Shown here: positions 33,458 through 46,353 of the stretch, one piece after another
Layout of the letters: every line of letters begins with the position of its first letter
Position numbering within the stretch: position 1 is the first letter of the stretch
From: Rhizophagus clarus
Lineage: Eukaryota > Glomeromycota > Glomeromycetes > Glomerales > Glomeraceae
Assembly: GCA_015698045.1 (NCBI GenBank)
Contig: BLAL01000043.1
Span: forward strand, 62,001-126,000
DNA: 64,000 nucleotides
Direction: 5' to 3'
Position numbers and translations under genes: made by a program
The notes under the pieces: generated by a model
The model's database searches: none
Told to the model about the DNA's origin: nothing
Seen by the model: the letters and a program-made list of their open reading frames with translations, nothing else

Positions 33458-35256
33458 TAAAACAAGTCATCATGCAACGTCATTAATGTATCATCACCTC
33501 TGAGAATTACATCTGTTTCCTCCTTCTCTTCAAAAGAGCCTGTTTTCGGGATTTCTGGAACTTCTTCCCTCAATATCTCCTGCGCGTCATGTATAGTAAA
33601 ACCTCCTTTTTTTCGAATAAATCCTAATAAAGTATTAATTCAAATTTTATCTAACTGAATAGATTTCAAATTATATAAATTGGTTTAAATAACAGCCACA
33701 TACCTTAAATTTCTGATATCGTCGTTCTAGAGGTTTTTTCCTGCACTCTACGTCAGGGTAGCTAGGATTCAATACTATATCGCATATCGCTGACGTATAA
33801 ATATAGATATTCTGAAATGACTCGTCGGTATCAGATATTGCGGGAAATGCGAGTTTTGTTATATTTTCGAATACATTATTGTTATTATCATATAACTTAT
33901 TATAACACTCTTTAACTTGTGGTAAATTTTTCTAGCTCGTTATATCTTGCGGGCTTTTTCATTTATTACCACTTATTGATTGTAGACCGAATTCCTTAAA
34001 AATAGCGCTTTTCACTGCTGTAACGTGTACTCCTCTCATATTTTTCATTTTTCGCATGAGCTATAAAAGAAAATAAAAAATCCATAATGATAATCGAAAA
34101 ATTTAAATTAAACACAACAGTTATGATTACGATTATTAATGATAATCACTATAGAATGATGGCATCCTGAAAATGCGTTCGTCTACTCTCTATAGCTTAC
34201 TTCATGAAGATAATCAGGATGATGTTGATTTAGCCAATTTTCGAGCTCCAACTTAAAATTTTCAAAGGTAAGCCACATATTGTCTGGAAAGGATTTATTG
34301 CACATCGAGTTATAACCTTCCTATATTAGTGTGTGATAATAAATAATTGCAATTATATTGTGATTTGGTGATGGATGGTATAAGAGAGAATAGCACCAGA
34401 TTTTCGTTACAAACTTACATTGAAGACCTTTTAGCTTAGATCAATTTTTTTCTTTTTCTCATTTTGCAACTTAATCTGGTTCTGAATCCATTCGACTTTC
34501 TCGAGCGTCTCTTTATGTAATTCATATAGAGCTCGTATTTGCCTACCTTGTTTTATAAGCATGTTCTCGCAACTTTTTCTGCTTTTAGGAGGTTGAACAT
34601 TGATCTCCGGTGTTTCTTCTGCAGTTGTAGTTGACGAGCTTCTTCCATGCTCAACAGCTGGCGTGGTCAGCCTACTGCGCCATACATTTTCTCTATTTGT
34701 TTCCAGTACAAGCATTCCAGAATGTTCATCGTCAGCTGACGTTAATGTATTAACCCAGTAAATTGTATTAGGTGTAATAGATGTAAACTGAAATGAAATG
34801 TCGACAATTTTCGAGTCTGGAAATTATCACTTACTTTGCTTTGATTGTCTGCCGTATGTTTTGAGTTGTTTAGAAATATATTCCTTTATCCTTCGAGTGT
34901 TATCTAAAAAATAAATGATTGATTATAAAAGGTTTATTAATATAATATCTAATAAATCATAATAAATATATATGGATCATTACCTTCTGCTAGTGGTGTA
35001 GTTGTGAAGATTCCGCTACTACTTTCATTTCTTCTTGATCACTATCTGATTCCTGGTTACTAGTATCTGATTTTTTGGCTGTCTCTTTAGCTTGTGAACT
35101 AATAGTATCTGATTCTTTAGCAGGCTCTTTAGCTTGAAAAGTATCTTTCCGCTTTACGATTTTTCTTGGGCCTTCTTGTTCATTATATTCATTATTTGAT
35201 TCCTGAGACTGTTTATCTTTGTTAGCTCTAGTGGAATATTTTTGTTTTTTTGGCAT
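33458..35256 (-). pseudogene. Plavaka accessory protein, multi-exon, probably decayed
   Basis: The likely start is MPKKQKYSTRANKDK at 35256 (the frame is open upstream from 35280). The first part is a Lys/Glu/Ser-rich tail-like region with a repeated AKEPAKESDT motif. Later exons can be read around 34908-34845 (NTRRIKEYISKQLKTYGRQ), 34790-34435 (SITPNTIYWVNTLTSADDE ... a coiled coil RQIRALYELHKETLEKVEW), 34350-34200 (MWLTFENFKLELENWLNQHH), 34060-33710 (MRKMKNMRGVHVTAVKSAIF) and 33605-33460. A stop at 34996-34998 and others in the last exons suggest decay, unless splicing avoids them. The layout (a second gene opposite the transposase) fits CACTA-like elements, whose second protein binds DNA. 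BEN-like folding is possible but unproven. Confidence 0.5.
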
Positions 35257-35629
35257 TTTTTTAAAAAGGGTTTGAAACAAATTAGTAAAAAAAGAAAGAT
35301 ATAAATGGTTAGACTAAAGAAGAGTGAAGAAAAATTTAGTATAAAGTGGAAAAAGGAGCGAACGAAAAAGGATTGAAGAAGAAGCAGATGAAAAAGGATT
35401 GAAGAAGAAGCGGACGAAAAAGGATTGAAGAAGATTTGAATGTAAAATCAGAGATAAAAAAAGTTTAAAAAAAAGGTTGGAAAAGTATCCTATATATAAA
35501 CTTTTCTAAAGTTTGATAAACTATTTAGATCAGTAAAACTCGATATGATGCATAAATAATTATAATGCATATTAATTAAATTATTATAGCGACGCGTTAT
35601 TAATTGTAATGCATAATTAAAATATTATA

Positions 35630-36040
35630 ACGATGCATATTAGTTAATTGTACTCAAAATTAAATGGATTAAACAAGGGATAACGACGCATATTAGTTAA
35701 TTGTACTCAAAATTAAATGGATTAAACAAGGGATAATGACGCATATTAGTTAATTGTACTCAAAATTAAATGGATTAAACAAGGGATAACGACGTATATT
35801 AGTTAATTGTACTCTAAAATTAAATAAATTCGAGGGATAATGATGCATATTAATTATTTGTAAATAAATTCGAGGGATACAGTAACAATGCACATTAGTG
35901 TTAATTGTACTCTAAAATTAAATAAATTCAAGGGATAACAATATATATTAGTTAATTGTAAATAAATTCGAGGGATAATGATGCATATTAATTATTTGTA
36001 AATAAATTCGAGGGATACGGTAACAATGCACATTAGTTAA
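35630..36040. repeat. Minisatellite between the two Plavaka genes
   Basis: A ~53-bp unit (CGCATATTAGTTAATTGTAC, then TCAAAATTAAATGGATTAAACAAGG) is repeated about four times from 35630 to 35815. A shorter ~40-bp derivative (TAATGATGCATATTAATTAT, then AAATTCGAGGG) follows to 36040. It lies in the shared upstream region of the divergent genes. Confidence 0.8.
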
Positions 36041-36412
36041 CTGAAGATATCCAATCATAGTAGTAAATGGTATCGATCTCTTTCAATTACTCAAAATTAA
36101 ATAAATTATTTGAAAATTTAACAATACAAAACAATACAATTAATCGAGATATAATGATGCATATTTAATTGTTGTACTCAAAAATTAAATAGATCAACAA
36201 TACAATTAAGAAAAGTCTAAAAATATCTGTATTGTTTACTAATAAAACTGATCGTCGTCTACTACTAGTAAAGCTGAAATAATGAAATATATATATTACA
36301 TCATTTTTTGGTTTTGTTCAGGCAATAAATTCCGTTTTTACTAGTTTTATTCAGGCAACAAATTCACTTTCATAAAATTTGGTTCCGTTCACTATCGCTA
36401 AAATCACTCAAA

Positions 36413-39243
36413 ATGACCTATAAATGTTCATATTATTCATGTACTTTTTCGTCAACTTATGCATTAAAATGACATATTTCAGACAAGCATCAATATATTG
36501 ACGAAGATGAAGAAGTAACCTTTCAATCAAATATGCCACACGAAGAATCTGATCTCTGGAATGATGATGATAAAGAAGTATCAAAAGTGCCATATCATGA
36601 AGAATCTGGTCTCTGGGATGATGATCTTTCAATGAAAGATGACGAATTTGAATCAAAAATAACATTAGAACAACCCATAGAATCTCATGAAAATTTACAA
36701 ATTTCTGAAGAGTCAGATGAGAAAAGTGGGGAATTTGATGACAAAGATGAGTCGGATGAGGAAAGTGGTGAATTTGATGACGACGATAATGAGAATAATG
36801 AAGTTGACTTAACATACTCGTTATCTATCGATGCTGAAGATTTTTGTGGGACCATACTAGATGATGCGATAAGAGACAAAACACATCCACCTGACACTGA
36901 ATGGCCAAACGACATTTATCGTGAATTCATGAAAATTGTTATGGAATATCAATTATCTAATTCTTGCGGTGATAGGATAATTAAGTTAATCAATAAAAGT
37001 AGTCAAGAGGCCGAAAAAAACCTATTACCAATAAATACTAAGGAAGGTCGTAGATTTCTTGATGTTAACGAATTTCCTTATATGAAATTCAAAAAAGTCC
37101 TTATCACGAAATTCCAGGATAAAGATTATTCTTTTTATTATCAACCGATAATTCATGGAATTAAAGTTCTGCTTCTTCAATCCGAAATGAATGAAGAATT
37201 TGTTTTTAAGTATAAAAATCACAATACATTGATTAAGACTTATGGTGAACAATTCGAAAGTAATTGGTGGTATATCACGGAAAATAAAATTCCTGTCGAT
37301 AACAAATTATTATCGATAATAATTTACGCTGATTCCACAACTTGTGTTCATCTGGGCAAAACTTCTGAACATCCTATATATATTTCACTCGGAAATATAC
37401 CAAATTGGCAGCGAAATAAACCTAACGCTAAATTACTTGTTGGTTATTTGCCAAAATTGAAAGTAAAAGATAATACTACAAGGAATTCTAAGTCTTTCCA
37501 AAGATTACAGAGACTCATTTTTCAGAGATGTCTCCGAATATTATTATCGCCGATAATGAATCAAAATGACATGTATTTAGTTGTTCAAAATAAAATACAT
37601 CCATTTACACCAAAATTATCGGTTATCCTTGCTGATATGACGAAAGCAGGAGCATTTACTGCAATATATCTTCCATCAACTTCTAAACGACCATGTTATT
37701 ATTGCTTGATAAATAACGAAGATCTTAATAATATGGCATTATCTTATATTGATTTACGAACTCCAGAAAAAATGAAACTAGCTATTAATGAGAATCAAGC
37801 AAGCGAATTTTCGATTTATAAGGAGTTTAATTATTTTTGGGATTTTGACGATTTTAATATTTATGAGGTGACTGCTCCAGATCGTATGCATTTACTCGAC
37901 CTTGGAGTAACAAAGTATCTCATAGAATTTACTCGTAAATTATTACACTGAAAGGTCAGCAATAGAGCAGTAAAAGATATGGACCACAGATTGTGTGCAA
38001 TCCCACGATATCCAGGCTTAATAATATTAAAAAACGGATTGGAAAATATATCTAAATTTACTGCCAATGATTATCGTAATATAATGAAAGTGATTATTTT
38101 TGTTATAGATAATTTATACGATGATTATAAAGAAGGTAGAATACCATATAAGAGACTGTGCAACATTTTTCATAAATATTTGGTAATGTATATGAAGTTG
38201 CGTCAGGAGTCATTTACGGATACTGAGTTAACAGAATTAGAGGTAAATATCGATTATTAATTCTAAACCAAATCTTTAATTAGTATTTAATTTCAGTTTT
38301 TTAAAAATTTATTACTACTATTACTAGACGTTAATAACTGAATACTGTCAAGAATTTGTAACGATATTTGCCAAATATGTAATTCTGTCAATTTGACTTT
38401 ATGATTCGATGAATGGGATGTCAACAGAAACATATGAAACTTTGCATAAGAAGAGCGTTAAAACTCCATATCGAATGACAAATAAAAGAAATTATGTTTT
38501 ACAAATGTTAACTACGGTAATGTTATATGATCTGTTTCATCATAATCTATTTTAATCGATTAATTTAAATTTGATACGATAGGTGCGATGTCAATATTTA
38601 GCCTTGAAACAAAAAAAACCTACGATAAGGAGATCTAGTGGATTTTGAAATCTTTTATAGGAGTTCAAATTTACTGAAATTGAAACAACAGTTTCTGAAA
38701 TAAAACAAGACACCGATATCCATCATCTGTATAAAGAAGGGTTTGATAATCTTCATGCAGGTTTTAAAGAGTTTTTGATGGAAAATGAGTTAGAATATGA
38801 TTATGAATCTGGGCATTTTAAAATATATTCTAGTGTAGCTGTTGAATCAACTGATATTATCCGAACAGCAGGAACTTTATATGGTAATGAATGGTTCAGT
38901 GATGTAGTAGTCTCTTCTGAAGAAACTGCGTAGTATGGAAAGGTATAATATGCTTAAAATTTTTTATTAAGATTTTTATCATGATGATATGTTATTAACT
39001 GAATTAAATTTAGGCACTTTTATTATTGGAATTTTCTGCAAAAGGTTTAAAAGAGCCAGTAAATCTTGCTTTGTTACGATAGTATAAAGAAGTACAAGAA
39101 GAAGAGATCATATACGACATTCCAAGATTATGGCTAACTGATCAATATACATGTGTTTACTTAGATTCGGTTGATATGTTAGTTCACATTATACCAAGAA
39201 ATAACTGTGAAAATGAATATTTTGTTAATACGTATATTTTTTA
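36413..39243 (+). pseudogene. Plavaka transposase
   Basis: The start at 36413 encodes a C2H2-like finger (YKCSYYSCTFSS...H...H) with one TGA inside it, then an acidic Asp/Glu/Ser region. The main open frame runs to 37951. It carries the Plavaka core: YADSTTCVHLGKTSEHPIY, then LGNIPNWQRNKPNAKLLVGY, a CYYC pair near codon 388, and APDRMHLLDLGVTKYL. The catalytic acidic residues of this family lie in such blocks (YADST and DRMH.LDLG). A TGA at 37949-37951 breaks the frame, which goes on to 38260. Later exons are seen at about 38390-38520 (NGMSTETYETLHKKSVKTPY), 38660-38930 and 39014-39243. About five breaks and a missing stretch before NGMSTETYE show that it is dead. Confidence 0.9.
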
Positions 39244-39340
39244 AGGTGTAAAATGAAATTAGATTAATATTCTTAGTATTCATTTGTATATGAGTGCGTT
39301 TTATGATTTATTAATGAAATAATAAATAATGGATTTAACT

Positions 39341-39760
39341 TGATTATTTTTGATAATTATCAAATATCGCAAATCATCATTGAGATTATTTTCGATAATT
39401 GTCAATATCACAAATCATTGTTGAGATTATTTTTGATAATTGTCAATATCGCAAATCATCGTTGAGATTATTTTCGATAATTGTCAATATCACAAATCAT
39501 TGTTGAGATTATTTTTGATAATTGTCAATATCGCAAATCATCGTTGAGATTATTTTCAATAACTGTCGACATCGCAAATTATCGGTGCGATTATTTTCGA
39601 TAACTGTCGACATCGCAAATTATCAGTGCGATTATTTTCGATAACTGTCGACATTGCAAATTATCAGTGTGATTATTTTCAATAATTGCCAACATCGCAA
39701 ATCATCGTCAAGATTATTTTCGATAATTGTCAATATCGCAAATTATCAGTACGATTATTT
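39341..39760. repeat. 41-bp tandem repeat at the right end of Plavaka
   Basis: Ten units of GATTATTTTCGATAATTGTC, then AATATCGCAAATCATCGTTGA, follow one another. The first units alternate between two variants (ATCACAAATCATTG and ATCGCAAATCATCG), which shows duplication in pairs. It lies ~140 bp inside the right terminus and is probably a subterminal binding array. Confidence 0.85.
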
Positions 39761-39902
39761 TAGAAAAAGTTAAATATCATTGTATAATTGTGAGATAATT
39801 ATCGAATATTATCACATTATGTTGACCATCGATTTATAAATACGATATTTATTGATAAAGTGATAATTATTGATGTATATCTTCTGAAAAAATTTCCTGA
39901 TG

Positions 39903-40023
39903 TGATGCATGTAATATAGCTGAAATAAATTCACAGCGCGTTGCCTTGTTAGCATCAGTCATGGTCTTCACGTTTAAAAGTTTTAAGATAATGTCCTCCA
40001 TACAGTGTTTGAATGATTTATAT
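39903..40023 (-). pseudogene. Middle piece of the SAM-family host gene (exon 2)
   Basis: A 121-bp island between the Polinton-like element and Plavaka. Read on the minus strand it encodes SFKHCMEDIILKLLNVKT, then MTDANKATRCEFISAILHAS, and joins directly to the coding sequence at 32981 once Plavaka is removed. It is the only host sequence between the two large elements. Confidence 0.8.
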
Positions 40024-41861
40024 AGACACCTTTGGGGGTTCTGGGACAGATTTCAAAGATAGGTGTATACAAAGTGTACAGAGTCTGAGCGTTGCTTTTC
40101 GTATACAAAATTTTTGATATCTTTATTAAACCTCAAATTATACCTACAAGACCAGGCCTCATATCGAAATCCAATATCGATTTCAAGCTTAAAATCATGC
40201 TGGGCTCAAATCCTGTTAACATATCTCCCTTACCCAAATTTTAAGTTTCCAAGTTCAAGATGTATACCATCTTTGTTAACGCGCTGGCCTTTTTTTAATC
40301 TTAAATAATATAACGAAAAAAGTATGCCATATTGCTTGCCTCTCAGGAGAACCACGAACACCGAGGACCGAAGTGTCCGAACGTGTTCACGATTCGACCT
40401 GTCAAGCCTAATTTACATACCTTATTTTTATGTTATCCTAGAATTAATTCTAGAGCTGATTCCAAATCCAGGATAAGTCTAACCTCGTAGAGGTTAGATT
40501 TATCCTGTCCGGATATCCAAATTCTTGATTAAAAAAGTATTGAGCATATTCTAGTATACTATTAATTTCTTGATATGCTAAAAACCATTCTAAAGTCGAT
40601 TCATTTTCACAAATATAAGGACAAAAAAAAGTCTAACCTCAAAAGTCTAACCCGAAGTAGTGATATACAGGAAACCATTCTGAAAACATTTTCTTTATGC
40701 AATTATTAAGACAAAAAAGTCTAACCTCTATGTCTAACCTCTAAGTCTAACCTATAAGTCTAACCTCTAAGTCTAACCTCTATGTCTAACCTCTAAGCCT
40801 AACCTATAAGTCTAACCTCTAAGTCTAACCTCAAAGTCTAACCTCTAGGCGAAAAAAAATAAGTCTCACCTCTAGGGCAGACATATAATGTTCACAGTTG
40901 CGGAGCAAGTACACAAGATATGAAAACAAATAAGTCTCACCACAAAGTCTTACCACTAGGGCAAATATATTTAAGTCTCACCTCAGCAACGCGCCTTCGG
41001 CAAAGTCTCACCTCTAAATCTCACCACTAGGGCAAACATAAATAAGTCTAACCTCTAATAGCATACAATATATAGGTAGCTGAGAACAGGCAGGAGCATA
41101 AGCCCTTTAGGGCAATGCGGATGCCGTTGGGAGAAAAAATATAGCAGGAATATGAGCCAGTCCTTTAGAGCGAATGGGCGAATGTGAATGCTATATTTTT
41201 TTGACCTATGCTACCATCAATTCTAAAGTATGCTAATATATGAGGCAAATATGAATGCAGGAGTTGCACGGAGCATCGTAGGTGCAGAGCATGTAACCAA
41301 AACATGGAAATAATAAAGTTAGGCTATCTTGCTTCACAAGGGTGTAAAAAAAATTTCGTCTAGCGAAGTATCACTATTAAGTCTCATGCAACGCGCCTTG
41401 CAAAGCGCCTTAACAGCCCGGCCCTCTATGTATTATAAATCTTACCTCTGCAACGCACCTTCAACAAGTCTCACCTCTAGGGCAGACATATAATGTTCAC
41501 GGTTGTGAAGCACCGAAGGTGCGGAGCATATATACAAAAGATATGTTCATCTCTAAGTCTCACCTTCTTTTTTCTCTCTAGATTCGAAAAAATAATCACA
41601 GTCTATTTATCCTGCAGTCCTTGGACAAAGGAGGGTCTAACCATCTCTATTCGCTGATAGCTCTAGAAGCAATTCATCAATTTCCTTTCGAATCAAAGCA
41701 TTTTCATTTTCTAGTAATCTATTATTATCCTGAAGCATATTCACATGCCGGATCTGATAATTGCTCTTATTACAATTGCTACATAAGTCATTATCAATCC
41801 CTGTAGGTTTGACTAACTTTGTAGGTTTACCACAAGCAGAGTACGGCCGGCGCATCTTAGC
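40024..41861. repeat. Left terminal inverted repeat of the Polinton-like element
   Basis: Matches 52097-53945 in reverse complement almost throughout. It contains a tandem GTCTAACCTCTAA-type repeat and the distal part of the small zinc-binding ORF (41637-41861, minus), whose full copy lies at the right end. Confidence 0.9.
40710..40860. repeat. 13-bp tandem repeat AAGTCTAACCTCT in the inverted repeat
   Basis: About ten head-to-tail units (AAGTCTAACCTCT with TATG and TATAAG variants), mirrored at 53105-53240. A related looser motif (AAGTCTCACCTCTAGGGCA) recurs through 40860-41560. The units resemble G-rich telomere-type repeats when read on the other strand (AGAGGTTAGACTT). Confidence 0.8.
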
Positions 41862-41985
41862 CCCCATTTTCTCATAAATTCGAAAATATATAAAAGTAAT
41901 TAAACATTATGGGGTAATAGGATTAAATATTTTAAATTGAGAAAAAGTTTACACATATATTAGAGGTTAGACTTAACATAATATC

Positions 41986-44295
41986 ATGGTACAAAAAGAT
42001 AAAAAGAATCGTATTTGTGAATGTTGTGGCAAAACTCTTGCTACACCACAAAAGCTTCGTCAGCATTATTCAAGTACAAAAAACCAATGTAGTTTACCTT
42101 CTGAGAATAATAATAACCAAAGAAGGGTAAACACACCTAAGGTAACTGGACCTATTTGACCAAAGTCACCTAGACCTCGTTCACCAAGCCCTGTCCCAGC
42201 TCCAGTAGTCCATACTAAAGGAAAGGATCGAAGAAAGGAGAAGATAACCCCTACTCCAGTTCCCAAGCCAGAAAAGGAGTTACCCAAATCCAAAACTGTA
42301 ATCATATCTTCCAAACCTAGCGAGGTTGAGCTACAAGACGCTCATATTGATAGGCATGCAAAAAAGTCTGAGGAACATATGAGAACATGGGGTGTAAGAT
42401 TACGCCGAAGATGGGCTGAAGTAACTGGAGAAGAATGTGATTTGCCAAAAACCTTAAAAGAATGTCAACGCTTACATCATAATCTATTACAGGCAGATGA
42501 TGAGGCATACGAAAATGTTCAAAAAGAGATAACAGATCCAGAACCCACATTATCTCCTAATAATTAAAAAGATCCCGAAGCTGAGCCAGGTCCAACAACC
42601 CAAGCTAACCGAAAAAAGCAAAGAAAGATAGTAATCCCTATTACGGCAGTAGACATCTACTTTGAAGAATGCCCAGTTGGTAGGGATCTAGAAAGACCAC
42701 ATCAAAACCGATCTTTAATGAACAAATGGGTAGGAGAGATTCTTCGTCCAGATGAAAATCCAGCATATGCTTTTAATATTCCAATATTTGGACATAAATA
42801 TAAAGAAAACCCATATATACCTCAACTTATATCAGCATCACGACAGAAAATAAAAGAAGTTTATCAAACAGAGCTTCATAGGAAATAACAAATAAAAACA
42901 GCTATAGCAGTAAAATGTTCTTATTCATGTAGTAGAATAGAAATTGATGGTTCCACATATACAGATTATATGTATTTGTATCATAGAAGTGGGATGCGAA
43001 CAATTCTTTCAGAGGGAGATATAGATGAGCATATAACTCGATCTGTTGGAGAATTAGATGCACAGGTTGAAGAGGCATTACTAAGAGGATCTGGATATAC
43101 TCTCATAGGAATTCTTACAATCTATATTGAAGTATATACCCTCCGACGAGGCACAGGAGGATCATTCATACCCACTCCAAAAAAGTTCGCCAATATCAAG
43201 TGTACCATTAATCCAGACAATCAAGGTCTTATAGATCCGGAAACAAATAAGCTTTCTGAAAAATGTCTCCAAGGCGCATTAGGTTGCTATTTCGCACATC
43301 AAGATGGACATACAGATCATCTTGAAAGAATCTTCCGAGCTAAGAATCTCAAGCCATACTTAGACATTGTCAAGCTAGATGGAATACCTATGCCTACGCC
43401 AATCTGCTCTCGTATCTTTGACAAAATTGAGGAGATGAATCCAGATATCACCATCAGTGTCTGGGAATGGAAAGAAGAAACAGCTACTCCGAAGCCTGTA
43501 ATTGCTAGTAAAAACTTTAAAAGACAACATAAAATTTGACTATTAGCTCTTACAGATATAACCAAATCTGAGGATGACAAGTACGGGCAAAAGAACCACT
43601 TTCTCTGGATCAAGAATTCCAGTAGATTAATATATGGGGATAGTGCGCATAAAGAAAAGAAACATCTATGTGATGGATGCTTCCAAAGTCTTCCTTCTGA
43701 AAAGTCTTTAGACCATCATATAGAATGGTATCCAGGAATACACGAAAATGCCCCACAAAGAGTCACAATGCCTGTGAAAGGGGTAAATGATTTCGAGGAG
43801 TTCAAGAACTATGGCCGAATAATCAATGCTCCATATGTTATCATAGCCGATTTCGAGGCTGATAACAAGAAGTGTGATGAAAAATATGGTGGAAGCATGC
43901 GAAAACTTGCCGAACAGAAGGCTAATAGTTTCTGCTACCTAGTCCATTGGATCGATACTGGAGATGTATGGGGTCCGTTCCTATACAGAGGAGAAAATGC
44001 CACACAAGAATTTGTCCGAAGAATTGATCAGGAGCTAGTCCACATTAATGAAGTCCTAGCTATCAAGCATGAGCGAATTAAGACTAAGGAAGACAAGAAA
44101 AGATTTGCCGAAGCAGATACTTGCTGGATCTGTAAGGGAAAAATTGCTATCGATAGGGAGGAAGTCAAATGCTTAGAAAATAAGGCATCATGGCTCAATA
44201 ATAAGCTAGAAAATACCCCAAAGAATTCGGAAGACTATAAGGCCTTAACCACACAAATTCTCAAAGTGACTAAGGCAATCCCAGTAAAAAATTGA
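41986..44295 (+). pseudogene. Type B DNA polymerase remnants (N-terminal and exonuclease part) of the fossil
   Basis: Reading-frame remnants on the plus strand start with a C2H2-like finger (CECCGKTLATPQKLRQHY) and pass through a Pro/Lys-rich region. They then show blocks like those before the exonuclease domain of Polinton and linear-plasmid polymerases: HFLWIKNSSRLI, CDGCFQSLPSEKSLDHH and PYVIIADFEAD, where the Asp-x-Glu of exonuclease motif I is visible, followed by CWICKGK. The polymerase palm motifs are not in the window, because the region passes directly into a tandem array at 44294. It is broken and truncated; treat as a fossil. Confidence 0.7.
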
Positions 44296-44960
44296 AAATC
44301 CGGAATTTGTCCAGAAAATATTATTGTACAAATACTGTACAAATTCTGTACAAATTCTGTACAATTAGTGACAGAAAATGTACCGAATTATGAAATATTC
44401 CGTACTTGTACAAATTCCGGATAATGCTAATTGTACAGATTATAACCACATTATAACCAGGTTTTATACAGAATATATACATATTTTGTACAAATTTTGT
44501 ACGGATTTTATACAGAATATATACAAATTTTGTACAGGTTTTATACAGAATATATACAAATTTTGTACGGGTTTACATAAATATATATGAATTTTGTACA
44601 GGTTTTATACAGAATATATACAAATTTTGTACGAATTTTATACAGAATATATACATATTTGTACAGGTTTTATACAGAATATATACAAATTTTGTACAGG
44701 TTTTATACAGAATATATACAAATTTTGTACAGGTTTACATAAATATATACAAATTTTGTACAGGTTTTATACAAAATATATACAAATTTTGTACGGGTTT
44801 TATACAGAATATATACAAATTTTGTACGGGTTTTATACAGAATATATACAAATTTTGTACAGGTTTACATAAATATATACGAATTTTATACAGGTTTTAT
44901 ACAAATTTTGTACGGATTTAATACAGAATATATACAAATTTTATTCAAATTACAATTGTA
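44294..44960. repeat. Tandem array of TTTTATACAG / AATTTTGTACAGG units
   Basis: About fifteen units of ~33-50 bp (GGTTTTATACAGAATATATA, then CAAATTTTGTAC) follow the polymerase remnants. Frames that run through it encode only repeated Tyr/Phe/Cys peptides and are not genes. The shared TTCTGTACAAA core links it to the array at 51270-51730. Confidence 0.85.
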
Positions 44961-46353
44961 ATATTAGCCAAAATTATAATTCAAATTTAATGTAATGCTA
45001 ACCAAAATTATAATTCATTTTATTATAATTTGTAAATTTTATTATATACAATAAATATGAATACAAAACTTATAACAGAAAAAGTAAATGTAATAAAGGA
45101 TTCATTACCCAATAATTTATCTTGCATTTAAAAATATAAGAACATGAAGATGTTAGAATATTAATTCATGCTGAGTTTAAGGCATAGAATAAAAAAAAGA
45201 TAAAGATTAATATGCTAAAGAGATATAATGTAAGAAGTAAAAAAAAGTTAGTATATTAATTAAATATAGTTAGTATATTAGTGATGCAAAAAAATAAAAG
45301 TAAAGTAAAAAAAGCAGTTAGAAAAGTTAGTATATTAAATAGATGTAGTTAGTATATTAGTAACACGTAAAAAAAAATAATACATGAAAAAGTAACACGT
45401 AAAAAAAGTAAAGAGTAAATAATAAAAAAGAAAGTAACATAAAAAAGTAAAAAAGCAGTTAGTAATAAGAAAAGAAATATAGTAATATATAAATAAATAA
45501 TAGTAAAAAGATAAATAAAAACAATTACAAGAAAAAATATAGTTAAAAATATTAAAAATAAAGTAAATAGAAAATTAGTACAAATAAAAAAAAATATTGT
45601 TTTAAAATACCTGTAAATCTGTATTTTGAGATAAAAATGTAAAAAAGAAAGAGTTAACAAGAAAAGGTCATACGATATTTTTTCAAAAGTATTGTTTATT
45701 TATAATTCGTGTTTAGCTATTTTTAGCATAATGATGTACCTGATTACAAATTTAATAAAGTAAATGATCGGCAAATCACATGGCCTATGTGATACCATAT
45801 ACTGATAATAAATAAATTAATCTGGCCAAAATTATAATAATGCGGGCCATAATGTTATTTATCACTTGTATATATTTCACACTTTTTGCAATAGTATACA
45901 TGTTTTTGTCTTACCAATTTACTGTCAGATGCTATATTCTTATACAATGTATATATTACACAATATAGGTATATGTTATTATAATAGACGATAAACATTG
46001 TATGCAAATACAATTGTATGCAAAAATTATAATTTTTTATTAAAATCGATATCCCTTTCAAAAAACACTTTTAAGTAATTAAAAAAAGGATTACATTATA
46101 ACCAAAACAACACCACCATTAATTACATTTAATTATTATTTAATACCGACTACGGTGTTCAATTAAGATCCAATTAAGATCCAATTAAGATGTAGCCGAT
46201 TAGTATTATATATTAATTTATCAATTGCAAATTAGGTTACTTCTGTACTAGTATGTTATGAATTACCACAGACTGTAATTATCATACATGAAGGTGCAAA
46301 CCGATTAGAGCATATCAATTTATCAATTACAAATTAGACACTTCTGTACTGGC
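44961..46353. other. AT-rich interior of the Polinton-like fossil
   Basis: Simple A-rich sequence with many GTTAGTATATTA and AGTAAAAAA motifs (45180-45480). No gene seen. Confidence 0.5.

Larger units (their letters stand above)
32982..39902. mobile_element. Plavaka-family DNA transposon (6.9 kb)
   Basis: The ends are inverted: CATCAGGAAATTTTTT at the left, and the exact complement at the right ending CCTGATG at 39902. Similarity continues inward (TAGGGGATATATATC against CAGAAGATATACATC). TG at 32980-32981 and 39903-39904 is the 2-bp target duplication. Removing the element restores the host reading frame exactly (ILHAS-IDITKK), which confirms both boundaries. The plus strand encodes a Plavaka transposase, the minus strand an accessory protein. 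Plavaka belongs to the CACTA/KDZ-related fungal transposons. Coding parts have several stops, so this copy is not autonomous now. Confidence 0.9.

Noticed and set aside
36408-36815. Minus-strand frame rich in His/Leu opposite the Plavaka transposase
   Set aside because: Antisense shadow of the acidic Asp/Glu/Ser region of the transposase.
44378-44872. Tyr/Phe/Cys-rich frames in the TTTTGTACAGG array
   Set aside because: Products of a tandem repeat without stops; no start context and no domain.
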